Assembly (NCBI RefSeq): GCF_002078175.1
Contig: NZ_MWFK01000002.1
Span: 2,356,001-2,420,000, forward strand
Origin: Streptomyces sp. M41(2017)
GTDB taxonomy: Bacteria; Actinomycetota; Actinomycetes; Streptomycetales; Streptomycetaceae
Direction of reading: 5' to 3'
Length of the DNA stretch: 64,000 nucleotides
Position 1 is the first letter of the stretch. Each line of letters begins with the position of its first letter. The notes under the pieces are model-generated. The model did no database searches. It was not told the DNA's origin and was given only the letters and a program-made list of their open reading frames with translations. Shown here piece after piece: positions 7,285-16,155 of the stretch. Made by a program: the position numbers and the translations under genes.

Positions 7285-8250
7285 TCACACCCCGGCCGCG
7301 TACCGGTCCGTGGCCGCGATCAGTGCCTCCACCGTGCCGGCGTCGCCCGCGCCGTGTCCGGCGTCGTCGACGACCACCAACTCGCTGCCGGGCCAGGCCT
7401 GATGGAGCCGCCACACGATCCCGAGCAGGTTCCCGAAGTCGAGGCTGCCCTGGACCAGCGTGCCGGGAACGCCGTCGAGCAGGGGCGCGTCCCGCAGGAC
7501 GACACCCTCGTCGCCGCCGTCCCCGAGGAAGTGGCCGTTGCCCCAGTAGTGGGTGACGGTGCGGGCGAAACCCATCCGGAAGACGGGGTCCTCGTACCGC
7601 TCGATCGAGCGGGGCGGCGCGGGAACGGTCGCCGTCTCCCAGTCGGTCCAGGCCCGGGCCGCCCGCTCCCGCACCTCGCGGTCGGACGACTCGATCAGTC
7701 GGTTGTACGCGGCGGCGAGGTTCCCGGCGCGTCCGTCCTCGGGCAGCCCGGCGAGGAACCGGTCGAAGGCCTCGGGGAAGATCCGTCCGAGTCCCCTGGT
7801 CAGCAGGGCCACTTCGGCATCGGAGCCGGTCGCCACCCCGGTCAGCACCAGCTCGGACACGGCGTGCGGACGCGTCTGCGCGTACCGCAGTCCCAGCACC
7901 GACCCCCACGACACACCCCACACCAGCCAGCGGTCGACGCCGAGGTGGGCGCGCAGCGCCTCCAGGTCGCCGATCAGGTGCGCGGTCGTGTTGACGGACA
8001 TGTCGGTGGCGGATTCGCTCGCGTGCGGGGTGGAGCGGCCGCTGCCCCGCTGGTCGAGCAGGACGATGCGGTACTTCGCCGGATCGCAGAAGCGCCGGAA
8101 GGACGGAGAACAGCCCGACCCCGGCCCGCCGTGCAGCATGAGGGCGGGCTTGCCGTCGGGGTTGCCGCAGACCTCCCAGTACACGCGGTTGCCGTCCCCG
8201 ACGTCGAGCATGCCGTGGTCGTACGGTTCGGTCTCCGGATACAGGGGCAT
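7285..8250 (-). CDS. pip: Proline iminopeptidase
   Basis: 321-residue alpha/beta-hydrolase that removes N-terminal proline from peptides (family S33). Diagnostic features: oxyanion HGGPGSG (40-46), DQRGSGRS (67-73), nucleophile elbow GVSWGS with Ser114, an Asp in GSLDFGN and a His in DDAGHG near the end. There is no signal peptide, so it is cytoplasmic. It lies 9 bp downstream of the uracil-DNA glycosylase gene on the same strand and may be co-transcribed, although the functions are unrelated. Confidence 0.93.
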   Translation of the reverse strand: MPLYPETEPYDHGMLDVGDGNRVYWEVCGNPDGKPALMLHGGPGSGCSPSFRRFCDPAKYRIVLLDQRGSGRSTPHASESATDMSVNTTAHLIGDLEALRAHLGVDRWLVWGVSWGSVLGLRYAQTRPHAVSELVLTGVATGSDAEVALLTRGLGRIFPEAFDRFLAGLPEDGRAGNLAAAYNRLIESSDREVRERAARAWTDWETATVPAPPRSIERYEDPVFRMGFARTVTHYWGNGHFLGDGGDEGVVLRDAPLLDGVPGTLVQGSLDFGNLLGIVWRLHQAWPGSELVVVDDAGHGAGDAGTVEALIAATDRYAAGV

Positions 8251-8259
8251 CGCGCGAGG

Positions 8260-9027
8260 CTAACCCGGGTCCGGCCGGGTCGGCAGCCCCGCCGTGCGGG
8301 CCGCGGTGCGCAGGACGTCCCGGAGCATGGCGGGGGTGAGCTTTCCGGTGAAGGTGTTCCGCTGGCTCACGTGGAAGCACCCGAAGAGTTCGAGGGGGCC
8401 GGCGCCGTCCGGGCCCGGTGGCCGGTCCAGCGTGACCTGCGCTCCGTGGCCGAACACCGGCCGGGGACGGGGGACTTCCCACCCGGACGCGGCGAAGGCG
8501 GGCAGCGCCGCCTGCCAGCCGAAGGCGCCGAGGACGACCACCGCCCGCAGCGTGGGCCGCATCAGCTCCAGCTCCTGGACGAGCCAGGGACGGCAGGTGT
8601 CCCGCTCCTCGGGCGTGGGCTTGTTGGCGGGCGGCGCGCAGTGCACGGGTGAGGTGATGCGGACGCCGTACAGCTCGAGGCCGTCGTCCGCGTGGACCGA
8701 GGTCCCCTGCGAGGCCAGGCCGATGTCGTGCAGGGCCGCGTAGAGCACGTCGCCCGACCGGTCCCCCGTGAACATCCGGCCGGTGCGGTTGCCGCCGTGC
8801 GCGGCGGGCGCGAGTCCGACGACCAGGAGGGACGCGTCGGCCGGTCCGAAGCCGGGAACCGGGCGCCCCCAGTACGTCTCCTCGGCGAAGGCGGCCCGCT
8901 TGGTCGCGGCCACCTCCTCGCGCCAGGCGACGAGCCGCGGGCAGGCCCGGCAGCCGGCGATCCGCGCGTCGAGCCGCTCCAGCCCGCCCGCCCCGTCCGG
9001 GCCGTCCGGCCCGCGATCACCGATCAC
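8260..9027 (-). CDS. Uracil-DNA glycosylase, family 5 (UDGb type)
   Basis: About 255 residues. Family 5 UDGs excise uracil and related deaminated bases and carry a 4Fe-4S cluster. Visible features are CRACPRLVAWREEVA (first two Cys), the active-site loop GLAPAAHGGNRTGRMFTGDRSGDVLY, further Cys in VHCAPPANKPTPEERDTC, and the C-terminal loop HVSQRNTFTGKLTP. The start is uncertain: GGAGG sits 4 nt before the GTG at 9027 and only 1 nt before an ATG at 9030, and a longer reading from 9054 is possible. Followed by pip at 9 bp. Confidence 0.9.
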   Translation of the reverse strand: MIGDRGPDGPDGAGGLERLDARIAGCRACPRLVAWREEVAATKRAAFAEETYWGRPVPGFGPADASLLVVGLAPAAHGGNRTGRMFTGDRSGDVLYAALHDIGLASQGTSVHADDGLELYGVRITSPVHCAPPANKPTPEERDTCRPWLVQELELMRPTLRAVVVLGAFGWQAALPAFAASGWEVPRPRPVFGHGAQVTLDRPPGPDGAGPLELFGCFHVSQRNTFTGKLTPAMLRDVLRTAARTAGLPTRPDPG

Positions 9028-9067
9028 CATGCCTCCACCGTACGGCCGCCGCACCCGTCTCCGGCAC

Positions 9068-10600
9068 CTAGGTGATCGCCGCTCCCACGGCCAGGAAGCC
9101 GCAGATCAGCAGGAAGAGGATGGCGAGGAGGGGCCAGACGAAACGGAGGTACTTGTCGTAGCCGACCTTGGCGAGGGCGACGCCGCCGATGGTGACGGCG
9201 GTGGTGGGGACCCAGAGGTTCATCCAGCCGCTGGCGGACTGCCAGGCGGTGACGACGACGGCGCGGGACACGCCCGCGAAGTCGGCGAGCGGGGCGAGGA
9301 TCGGCATGGCGAGGGTCGCGTGGCCGGAGGTCGAGGGGATGAGGAAGGCGAGCGGCAGGTTCACGACGAACACGATGATCGCGAACAGGCTGGAGGAGGT
9401 GCCCTGCACGACCCCCTCGATGGAGTGCAGCACCGTGTCCGTGATCTTCGAGTTGTTCATGATCACGGTGACCCCGCGGGCCAGCACGATCACCAGCGCG
9501 GGTGAGATGAAGTCCGCGGCGCCCTGGATGATCGTCGCGCTGAGCTTCTGCTCGCCCATCCGCGCCACCACCCCGACCAGCACGGCCGCGCACAGGAACA
9601 GCGCGGCCAGCTCGGGGAAGGACCAGCCGAGCTCGAATCCGTAGGGGCGCGCGTCCGCCTTGCCGGTGAGCGCGCTGGACCACGGGACGACCGAGAAGAT
9701 CATGAAGGCGAAGACCAGCGCCGTGGTGGCGAGGACCGCCTTGTGCAGGCCGGTCAGTTCGGGCACCTCGCCGGCCGCGTCCCGCGCGTGCTCGCGGTCC
9801 CCCGGCAGGAAGCCGGTGATCGACCGCTCGGGGCGCTTCTGCACCCGCCGCGCGTACCGGATCACGTAGGCGACGGTGACCGCCGTCAGCACGACCCACA
9901 TCACGAACCGGAGCACGATGCCGTCGCCGAGCGAGATGTCGGCGGCGGACGAGGCGACGCCCGTCGCGAAGGGGTTCACCGTCGAGCACAGCACGCCGAT
10001 GCCGGCACCGAGGATGATCGTGCCGACCGCGACCATCCGGTCGTAGCCGAGCGCCAGCATCAACGGCACGATCAGGCCGTAGAACCCGAGGGTCTCCTCG
10101 GCGAATCCCTCGACCGTGCCGAGCACCGAGAACACCACCATGATGCCCGCGATGAGCAACGCCCCCCGCGTCTTGAGCCGGTGGGCGAGCAGACCGATGC
10201 CCCGGTCGAGCGCGCCGGTCGCGAACACCACGGTGATGAACGCCCCGATGGCGAGCACGAAGAGGAACACGCCCGCGCTGCCGTACAGTTCACCGGCGAA
10301 GTCGGGCCCGACCCGCGCCGTCTTCTCGTCCAGGATGCCGTACAGGCCGTTGACGGGTGACAGGAAGAGGTCGTTGAGACGGTCGACGAAGCTCTGGCCG
10401 GAGTCGACGCGGTGGTAGGTGCCCTGGATCGGCCTGCCCTCGGGCGTGCGGTCGTACTGCCCGGCGGGGATCAGGAACGCCAGCGCCCACACGGCGATCG
10501 TGACGATCGCGAGGACGGTCAGCGCGCTCGGGAACGTGAACCTGCGTCTGGGCGGCGGCTCTTCGGTGTCCGACGGCTTGGTCTCGGTCGGGGTGCTCAT
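9068..10600 (-). CDS. YfcC family membrane transporter
   Basis: 510 residues, about 12 to 13 hydrophobic segments, ATG at 10600 preceded by GGGGGAGG. YfcC proteins belong to the arginine/ornithine antiporter-like and C4-dicarboxylate carrier superfamily. Typical blocks are AFLIPAGQYDR near the first segment, VEGFAEETLGFYGLIVPLMLALGYD, GAGIGVLCSTVNPFATG, IPSTSGHATLAMPILAPLADF and SGWMNLWVPTTAV. It is 67 bp downstream of an M20 dipeptidase gene on the same strand, so uptake or export of an amino acid or short peptide coupled to peptide hydrolysis is likely. The exact substrate is not deducible. Confidence 0.88.
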   Translation of the reverse strand: MSTPTETKPSDTEEPPPRRRFTFPSALTVLAIVTIAVWALAFLIPAGQYDRTPEGRPIQGTYHRVDSGQSFVDRLNDLFLSPVNGLYGILDEKTARVGPDFAGELYGSAGVFLFVLAIGAFITVVFATGALDRGIGLLAHRLKTRGALLIAGIMVVFSVLGTVEGFAEETLGFYGLIVPLMLALGYDRMVAVGTIILGAGIGVLCSTVNPFATGVASSAADISLGDGIVLRFVMWVVLTAVTVAYVIRYARRVQKRPERSITGFLPGDREHARDAAGEVPELTGLHKAVLATTALVFAFMIFSVVPWSSALTGKADARPYGFELGWSFPELAALFLCAAVLVGVVARMGEQKLSATIIQGAADFISPALVIVLARGVTVIMNNSKITDTVLHSIEGVVQGTSSSLFAIIVFVVNLPLAFLIPSTSGHATLAMPILAPLADFAGVSRAVVVTAWQSASGWMNLWVPTTAVTIGGVALAKVGYDKYLRFVWPLLAILFLLICGFLAVGAAIT

Positions 10601-10667
10601 CGCGCGGCCACCTCCCCCGACGCGGCGGCGACAGGATCGCCGGTGCCCGGGCCGGGCGCACCGGCGG

Positions 10668-12020
10668 TCATGAGGCGGCTCCCGGCCGGAAGTCCGCCGC
10701 GTACTCCCGTACGAACGCGCACATGGCGACGACCGTGTTGCGCAGCTCCGAGAAGAGGACGCGTTCGTTGGGGGCGTGCAGGTTGCACATGCTGTCCTGG
10801 GCGCCGAACAGCAGCACCTCGGCGCCCGGAGCGGCCCGCGCGAGCCCGTTGACCAGCGGGATGGAACCGCCGGTCGCCACGTACGACGCGTCCTCGCCCC
10901 AGGCCTCGCGCAGCGCGGTGAGCGCCGCCCGGTAGGCGGGACCGCCGGTCGACGCCTCGTAGCCCGGCCCGGTGTCGCCCGGAGTGACGGTGAGCGGGAC
11001 GCCGAACGGCCGCAGCCCGCGCAGATGCTCGACCAGCAGATTCTGCGCCTCCTTCGCGTCCTGGCGCGGGTGGAAGCGGAGGTTGAGCTTGGCGCGGGCG
11101 TACGGCACGACGGCCGACGCCGCGTGCTCGACACTCGGCGCGTCGAGTCCGATCACCGTGATCGCGGGACCGCTCCACAGCCGCTCCCCGAGGCTCCCGC
11201 TGCCGATCAGCGGCACGCCGTCGCGCACCCCCGCGAGGTCGCGGAACTCGTCCTCGGTGTACGTCGTCCCGGTCCACTCCTCGCGCCGCAGTCCCGCCAC
11301 GGCGACATCGCCGTGCACGTCGTGCAGCGTGGACAGCGCGTTCAGCAGCACGAGCAGGGCGTCCGGCGCCGCTCCGCCGAACTCCCCGCTGTGCCGGGGT
11401 TCCTGGAGGGTGCGCACCTCGACGACCACCTCGGACGCCCCGCGCAGACCGGTGGTGAGGGTGGGGGTGCCGGGGCGGAGATTGCCCAGGTCGGCGATGA
11501 CCATCGCGTCGCAGGCGAACCGTTCGGGGTCGCTCGGCGGATAGTCGTCGAAGGGGCTGCCGTACTCCTCCTGGCCCTCGAAGACGATCTTCACGCCGAC
11601 CGGTGGCCGCCCCTCGTAGGCCCGCAGCATGCCCAGGTGCGCGATGACGTTGGACTTGTCGTCGGCGATACCGCGCGCCCGCAGGCCGCCTTCGACGGGC
11701 GTCGGCTCGAAGGGCGGTGACAGCCACAGCTTCTCGTCGCCGGGCGGCTGCACGTCGTAGTGCGAGTAGAGGAGGATCGTCGGCGCGTCGGGGCTCGGCG
11801 GCGGGATCTCCGCGAAGATCACGGGGGCCGTGTCGGGGAGGTCGATCCGCTCGACGCGCTCGACCCCCACGTCGCGCAGCATCCCGACAAGGAGGTCGTG
11901 GGCCTGCCGCACCGGCTCGGCGGGGAACCCCGGGAACGCGACGGAGGGGATGGCGGCGAGCCGTTCCAGATCGGCGCGGAGGCCGTCCATCAACGCGTCG
12001 ACCTTCGCTGCTGTGTCCAC
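10668..12020 (-). CDS. M20 family dipeptidase
   Basis: 450-residue metallopeptidase of the ArgE/DapE/carnosinase group. Metal and catalytic motifs in order: LLYSHYDVQPPG (first His and catalytic Asp), RGIADDKSN (bridging Asp), FEGQEEYGSP (catalytic Glu and metal Glu), and a late metal His in NLHAPNER. The dimerisation domain lies in the middle. It starts with GTG at 12020 behind a GAGGGGA ribosome site. It heads a probable operon with the YfcC transporter and is cytoplasmic. Likely role: hydrolysis of dipeptides or modified amino acids. Confidence 0.92.
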   Translation of the reverse strand: MDTAAKVDALMDGLRADLERLAAIPSVAFPGFPAEPVRQAHDLLVGMLRDVGVERVERIDLPDTAPVIFAEIPPPSPDAPTILLYSHYDVQPPGDEKLWLSPPFEPTPVEGGLRARGIADDKSNVIAHLGMLRAYEGRPPVGVKIVFEGQEEYGSPFDDYPPSDPERFACDAMVIADLGNLRPGTPTLTTGLRGASEVVVEVRTLQEPRHSGEFGGAAPDALLVLLNALSTLHDVHGDVAVAGLRREEWTGTTYTEDEFRDLAGVRDGVPLIGSGSLGERLWSGPAITVIGLDAPSVEHAASAVVPYARAKLNLRFHPRQDAKEAQNLLVEHLRGLRPFGVPLTVTPGDTGPGYEASTGGPAYRAALTALREAWGEDASYVATGGSIPLVNGLARAAPGAEVLLFGAQDSMCNLHAPNERVLFSELRNTVVAMCAFVREYAADFRPGAAS

Positions 12021-12142
12021 CGCGGTCCCCTCTGTCGCTCACCGGCCGGCCTCACCCGCCAGCCTCGGCGCACTCCGGGGCCGCCGCATCCGGGGTGGTC
12101 CGTGCGACGGAAAAGCCGGGCGATCCGCCGGACGACGAGCGT

Positions 12143-12148
12143 TAGAGT
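12143..12148 (+). promoter_or_regulatory. -10 box for leaderless S4-protein mRNA
   Basis: TAGAGT is followed by exactly six bases (CGGAAC) and then the ATG at 12155. The mRNA would start at or next to the initiation codon. No Shine-Dalgarno sequence is present. This supports the long version of the S4 protein. Confidence 0.55.
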
Positions 12149-12154
12149 CGGAAC

Positions 12155-13120
12155 ATGGCTTCTCAGGACGCTGACGGGGAGATGGACGGCGCGACCGCCG
12201 CACGAACAGGACGTGGCGCCGACGCCCGCTCCGGCACGGGCGGCAGCACGGTACGCGGCGACCGCTCCGCGCGCGGAGCGCACGACGGCGACCCGAGCCA
12301 CGGCAGCGGCCGCGGCGGCACCGACGCGCGGAGAAAGAGCGGGCGCGCCGCTCGCGGCAAGGACACGGACGGTTCGGCTGGTGCGGGCAGGGCCGGCGCG
12401 CAGTCCGCGGGCGGGGCCGGTGCGGCGAGCGCGGGCTCGGCGACCGGACGCCCCACGCGCCACGACGGCGTACGTGAGGGGGTACGTGACGGCGTACGTG
12501 ACGGGGACCCCGTCGGTGCGCATCCTGACGCCGGTCCCCCGTCCGACCGCCCCGCCGATTCCGCTGCCGATGCGGCTGCCGATTCCACTGCCGCCGCGAA
12601 GGCCGCCGCCGTGATCGCCGCCGCGGGTGCGGGTCCCGCCGCGGGCCAGAGTGTGCGGATCGACGCCTGGATCTGGTCCGTCCGGCTCGTCAAGACGCGC
12701 GCGGTGGCCGCCACCGCCTGCCGCGGCGGGCATGTGCGGGTCAATGGTGAACGCGTCAAACCCGCGTACGGTGTGCGCGTCGGCGACGAGGTCAGACTGC
12801 GCCACGAGGGCCGTGAACGGGTCGTCGTCGTGAAGCGCGTGATCCGCAAACGGGTCGGGCCGCCCGTCGCCGTCGAGTGCTACGTCGACAACAGCCCGCC
12901 GCCCCCGCCGCGCGAGGCCGTGGCCCCCGCCGGTATCAGGGACCGGGGAGCGGGCCGCCCGACGAAGCGGGACCGTCGCGACATGGAACGCCTGCGGGGC
13001 ATGGAGGCCGGCTCGTCCGGGCCCGTCAAGTCCTCCGGCCCCGCCACGGGAGCGGGCGGTCCGACGGGATCCGCGGGAGCGTCCCGTCGTTCCTCCGGCC
13101 GCCGCTCATCCGCATCGTAG
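12155..13120 (+). CDS. S4-domain RNA-binding protein with expanded low-complexity N-terminus
   Basis: 321 residues. The conserved core (about 165-265) is an S4 RNA-binding domain of the Hsp15 type (RIDAWIWSVRLVKTRAVAATACRGGHVRVNGERVKPAYGVRVGDEVRLR), followed by CYVDNSPPPPPREAVAPAG and a basic Gly/Ser tail. As I recall, relatives begin MASQ directly before the S4 domain. Here about 155 residues rich in Gly, Ala, Arg, Asp and Ser are inserted between them. Within the insert are tandem 12-bp repeats at 12467-12502 (GVREGVRDGVRD) and 12557-12592 (DSAADAADST). The leaderless promoter positions the start at 12155. Hsp15 relatives bind stalled 50S-tRNA complexes; the expansion is probably disordered. 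Confidence 0.85.
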   Translation: MASQDADGEMDGATAARTGRGADARSGTGGSTVRGDRSARGAHDGDPSHGSGRGGTDARRKSGRAARGKDTDGSAGAGRAGAQSAGGAGAASAGSATGRPTRHDGVREGVRDGVRDGDPVGAHPDAGPPSDRPADSAADAAADSTAAAKAAAVIAAAGAGPAAGQSVRIDAWIWSVRLVKTRAVAATACRGGHVRVNGERVKPAYGVRVGDEVRLRHEGRERVVVVKRVIRKRVGPPVAVECYVDNSPPPPPREAVAPAGIRDRGAGRPTKRDRRDMERLRGMEAGSSGPVKSSGPATGAGGPTGSAGASRRSSGRRSSAS

Positions 13121-13193
13121 AAACGGGTCCGTAAGCCGGGCCGCCTGATTCACGCAGCTTCGGCGACCCGGCTCCCCTCCAGCTCCGGCGAGA

Positions 13194-13403
13194 CAGCTCG
13201 GCTCCGTCACGTCCGGGCGCGACGGCTCGGCTCCGTCACCTCCCGGCCAAGCGGCTCGGCTCCGTCACCTCCGGGCCAAGCAGCTCGGCTCCGTCACCTC
13301 CGGGCCAAGCAGCTCGGCTCCGTCACCTCCGGGCCAAGCAGCTCGGCTCCGTCACCTCCGGGCCAGGCGGCTCGGCTCCGTCACCTCCGGGCCAAGCAGC
13401 TCG
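13194..13403. repeat. 29-bp tandem minisatellite, about 7.2 copies
   Basis: Seven head-to-tail copies of a 29-bp unit starting CAGCTCGGCTCCGTCACCTC (copy starts 13194, 13223, 13252, 13281, 13310, 13339, 13368) and a 7-bp partial copy. The central copies are identical or differ at one or two bases; the first copy is the most diverged. There are no spacers, so it is not a CRISPR array. It lies between the S4 gene and the DoxX gene, which converge. Confidence 0.95.
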
Positions 13404-13436
13404 TGCCGCCGGCCGCACCCGCCACCGCACGCCGAC

Positions 13437-13466
13437 GAGGGCTCCCCCTGCTCAGGGGGAGCCCTC
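13437..13466. terminator. Bidirectional hairpin terminator
   Basis: A perfect 13-bp stem (GAGGGCTCCCCCT / AGGGGGAGCCCTC) with a 4-nt loop GCTC lies between the convergent S4 and DoxX genes. No U-tract follows, as is common in Streptomyces. Confidence 0.75.
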
Positions 13467-13482
13467 CGTCCGCGGACCGTCG

Positions 13483-13932
13483 TCACGCGCGCTGTCCCAC
13501 CCGTCGTCGGACCAGGTGGAGCAGTTCGGTCGTGTGGCCGCGCCGGGCCCAGGCGATCAGGGCGAGCGGCAGCATCAGGATGAGCGGGGTCGCCGGGTAC
13601 GGGCCGTCGACGACGACGTTGACGACGAAGGCGCCAGCCATCAGCGCCATGAGGGCCACCGCCGCCACCGAGTCCAGGAGCGGGACCATCAGGGCGATAC
13701 CACCGGCGAGTTCGAGCGCCCCGATGACGTACATGCCCGTGTGGCCCCAGCCGAGCTTGTCGAACGACTCCACCGCCGAGGGGTGGGCGATCAGCTTGGG
13801 CAGGGCGCTGGCGATCGCGTAGAAGAGACCGAGCACGACCTGCAGGGCGGTCAGGGCGATGCGGGCGCGGCGGGAGCGCGGGGTGGCGGCGGCCGGGGCG
13901 GAGGTGGCGGCGGGGAGGGTGGTCTCGGACAC
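13483..13932 (-). CDS. DoxX family membrane protein
   Basis: 149 residues with four hydrophobic segments: LTALQVVLGLFYAIASALPKL, MYVIGALELAGGIALMV, VAAVALMALMAGAFVVNVV and TPLILMLPLALIAWA. DoxX-like proteins are small inner-membrane proteins linked to quinone/redox and thiol stress systems; function is unproven for most members. The GTG at 13932 was chosen because AGGAG lies 7 nt upstream; the conserved part begins after a 30-residue Ala/Thr leader. Single gene. Confidence 0.85.
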   Translation of the reverse strand: MSETTLPAATSAPAAATPRSRRARIALTALQVVLGLFYAIASALPKLIAHPSAVESFDKLGWGHTGMYVIGALELAGGIALMVPLLDSVAAVALMALMAGAFVVNVVVDGPYPATPLILMLPLALIAWARRGHTTELLHLVRRRVGQRA

Positions 13933-14214
13933 GGTGGTCTCCTGGGGGGAAGCGGTGGTTGCTGCTTTCGAGGAGATAGACCGTGGGGGCACCGGGAACT
14001 CATCGGTGCTGAGCGGGGTTCTGCTTCCGCCCTCGCCCGGGGGCACCGGACACCCCGTCACCGCAGCCCGCTCCCCCCTGCCCGCTTACTCCTTCCGCTC
14101 ACCCAGGCACCGAGTGACGTCGCGTCCCCTGCCACCGCTTTCCCCTCGGCACCGGCGGCACTTCCCGCTCGTGCCCCTCGACCCCCCGAGCCCCTTCCCC
14201 GCGCCTCGCCCGCC

Positions 14215-14952
14215 TCACCCCTTCACGGCCCTCACCCACATTCCGTCGTCCGTCAGGTACCGGTCCACTCGCAGGCCGGCCTCGCCCAGCGCCTCCTCGA
14301 ACTCGGCCCGGGTCAACGGCCGGGACAGGAACGTCTGGGTCCAGGTGGCGTCCGGGAACACGTACTCGGCGCGCACCGAGTCCACTCCGTCGCCCACCGG
14401 GTCGGCGGACAGGATGCGGGCGACGAAGCCGGCCGGGTCGACGCGCTCACGGGGGACGTCACTGTGCCAGTCCAGGCCCTCACGCTGGATCAACACGCAG
14501 CCGTCGCCGGTGACATGACGGGCGCAGGTGTCCAGCAGGGCCCGGCGCACCCGGAGATCCCCGGCGTGCACGAGGAACGACGCCAGCATCACCACGTCGA
14601 ACGTCTCGCCGAGGTCGAGGTCCTCGATGGTGCTGTGCACGGTGCGCACGCCGCGGACGTGCTCCAGCATCTCGGCGGACTCGTCCACCGCCGTGACCGC
14701 GAACCCGAGCTCCAGCAGCGGGTGGGTCATCCGTCCGACGCCGCAGCCCAGTTCGAGGATGCGCGCGGCCGGGGGCACCGCGGCGGTGATGATGTCCGGC
14801 TCGCTCCCGACGGGCAGCCGGGCGTAGAGCTCGACCGCGCAGCCGTCCGGGGTGATGGCCCCGGGTCCCGTGCCCTCGTATCCCTGACGCTTTTCGATCC
14901 TCATGTCCGTCCAACGGACGGCGGGCGTACGGCCGTTCCCCTCCTCCGTCAC
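14215..14952 (-). CDS. Class I SAM-dependent methyltransferase
   Basis: 245 residues. The Rossmann-fold SAM site is clear: ARILELGCGVGRMTHPLLELGF (motif I) then AVDESAEMLEHV (motif II acidic residue), with VVMLASFLVHAGD as motif IV. The start is uncertain: GTG at 14952 gives the longest form, and ATG at 14904 (MRIEKRQGYEG) is an alternative. It is related to small-molecule methyltransferases; the substrate is unknown. Single gene, downstream of and on the same strand as the acyltransferase-like gene. Confidence 0.85.
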   Translation of the reverse strand: MTEEGNGRTPAVRWTDMRIEKRQGYEGTGPGAITPDGCAVELYARLPVGSEPDIITAAVPPAARILELGCGVGRMTHPLLELGFAVTAVDESAEMLEHVRGVRTVHSTIEDLDLGETFDVVMLASFLVHAGDLRVRRALLDTCARHVTGDGCVLIQREGLDWHSDVPRERVDPAGFVARILSADPVGDGVDSVRAEYVFPDATWTQTFLSRPLTRAEFEEALGEAGLRVDRYLTDDGMWVRAVKG

Positions 14953-15083
14953 TCGTTCGGGTCACCCTCGCGCTGCCCGGGACGAGCCCGCCGGGGGGCG
15001 CGGGCAGGCCTGCGCGGAGCCGACCCGGGGCCGCGTGCAGAGCAGCCCCGCACCGGGTTGTCGCACGGGGGCGGACTCGCGCC

Positions 15084-16070
15084 CTACAGCGCGAACCAGC
15101 CGCTTCCCCCGTACCAGTGGCCGCCCGCGCGCAGATGGTCCCCCACCGCGCGCTCGACGCTACTGCGCCGCGGCAGCGTGTCGACGGGCAGATCCGGGTC
15201 GCCGAAGACGAATCCGACCGGCACCCCGTCGTCCGCGCCGGTCTCCTCGGACTCGACGGCGAAGCGGTCCTGGAAGCGGATGATGTTGGATTCCGCCGGC
15301 AGATACCGCTTGAGCTGCGGGTCGAGCAGCCAGGAGTGGCAGGTGGCGATCTCGTGGCGCTCTTCGGGGTAGTGGCGGGCGAAGAACGCGCGGGCCAGGG
15401 TGAGCGAGCGGTCGCAGGCGGCCGGGGAGAGCGGGCCGCGGAAGTCGGTGATGTGAAGGCTGAGGCAGACGTCGCCGGGGCCCGCTCCGAGGCCCGCCGC
15501 CACGACGGCACGGCCGGTGCGCTGCCCCAGCACCGCCCGCTGGAACTGGAGCCGGCCCAGCTGGAACAGCTCGCCGTGGAAGTGCAGGGCTGTCCACCAG
15601 GGGAACAGCAGCCCGGGGCCGCCCGCGCGCCGATGGTGCACGGAGACATGCCGGCCCAGGTCGGCGAGGGTGCGCCGGGACACGTCCTCCGGGATGCCGC
15701 GTTCCCGGTGGTGGGCGCGGACGTACGGGAGGGTGGCGACGAAGACGAACAGGGGGAAGCAACGGCCGAGGGCTCCGGTGGACGCAGGGAGAACGGGCGG
15801 CTCCCAGGCCGTGCCGATCTCCCCCATGTCGCGGACGAAACGGGTGACGCACCGCGCGAGGAGCGCCATGGCCTCCGGGTCGGCGGCCAACTGCCCCCGA
15901 AGGGCGACGAGTTCGTTGATGTGTTCGTGCGGCACGGACAGGTCGAGCAGGACCTCGGGCAGCTCGTCGGCGTCCGGGAGCGGCACCGCCTCCCGGGGTG
16001 GGCCCTCACGCTCCAGGTCCTTCAGCCACTCGGCCAGTCTCGCGTCCGCCCGGAGCTCCTTCAGCAGCAC
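15084..16070 (-). CDS. Acyltransferase-domain protein (GNAT-like C-terminal fold)
   Basis: 328 residues. The sequence resembles actinobacterial acyltransferase-domain proteins with helical N-terminal and beta C-terminal halves (LSLHITDFRGPLSPAACDRSLTLARAFFARHYPEE, CHSWLLDPQLKRYLPAESNIIRFQDRF). The SWLLDPxLxxxLPxxSNIxxF block is the most recognisable part. The GTG at 16070 follows GGGGGAGG. There is no signal peptide. The enzymatic role and substrate are not established for the family. Confidence 0.7.
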   Translation of the reverse strand: MLLKELRADARLAEWLKDLEREGPPREAVPLPDADELPEVLLDLSVPHEHINELVALRGQLAADPEAMALLARCVTRFVRDMGEIGTAWEPPVLPASTGALGRCFPLFVFVATLPYVRAHHRERGIPEDVSRRTLADLGRHVSVHHRRAGGPGLLFPWWTALHFHGELFQLGRLQFQRAVLGQRTGRAVVAAGLGAGPGDVCLSLHITDFRGPLSPAACDRSLTLARAFFARHYPEERHEIATCHSWLLDPQLKRYLPAESNIIRFQDRFAVESEETGADDGVPVGFVFGDPDLPVDTLPRRSSVERAVGDHLRAGGHWYGGSGWFAL

Positions 16071-16155
16071 TGTCGCCTCCCCCGGCGGCCGCCGTCGGGG
16101 CCGCTCTCCTTTGGTGAACGTGCACCACGAAGAGTACGTTTCACCGTAGGAAACG

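Noticed and set aside
13194..13403. CRISPR-like repeat array
   Set aside because: The 29-bp units abut each other with no unique spacers and no cas genes are nearby; it is a plain tandem repeat.
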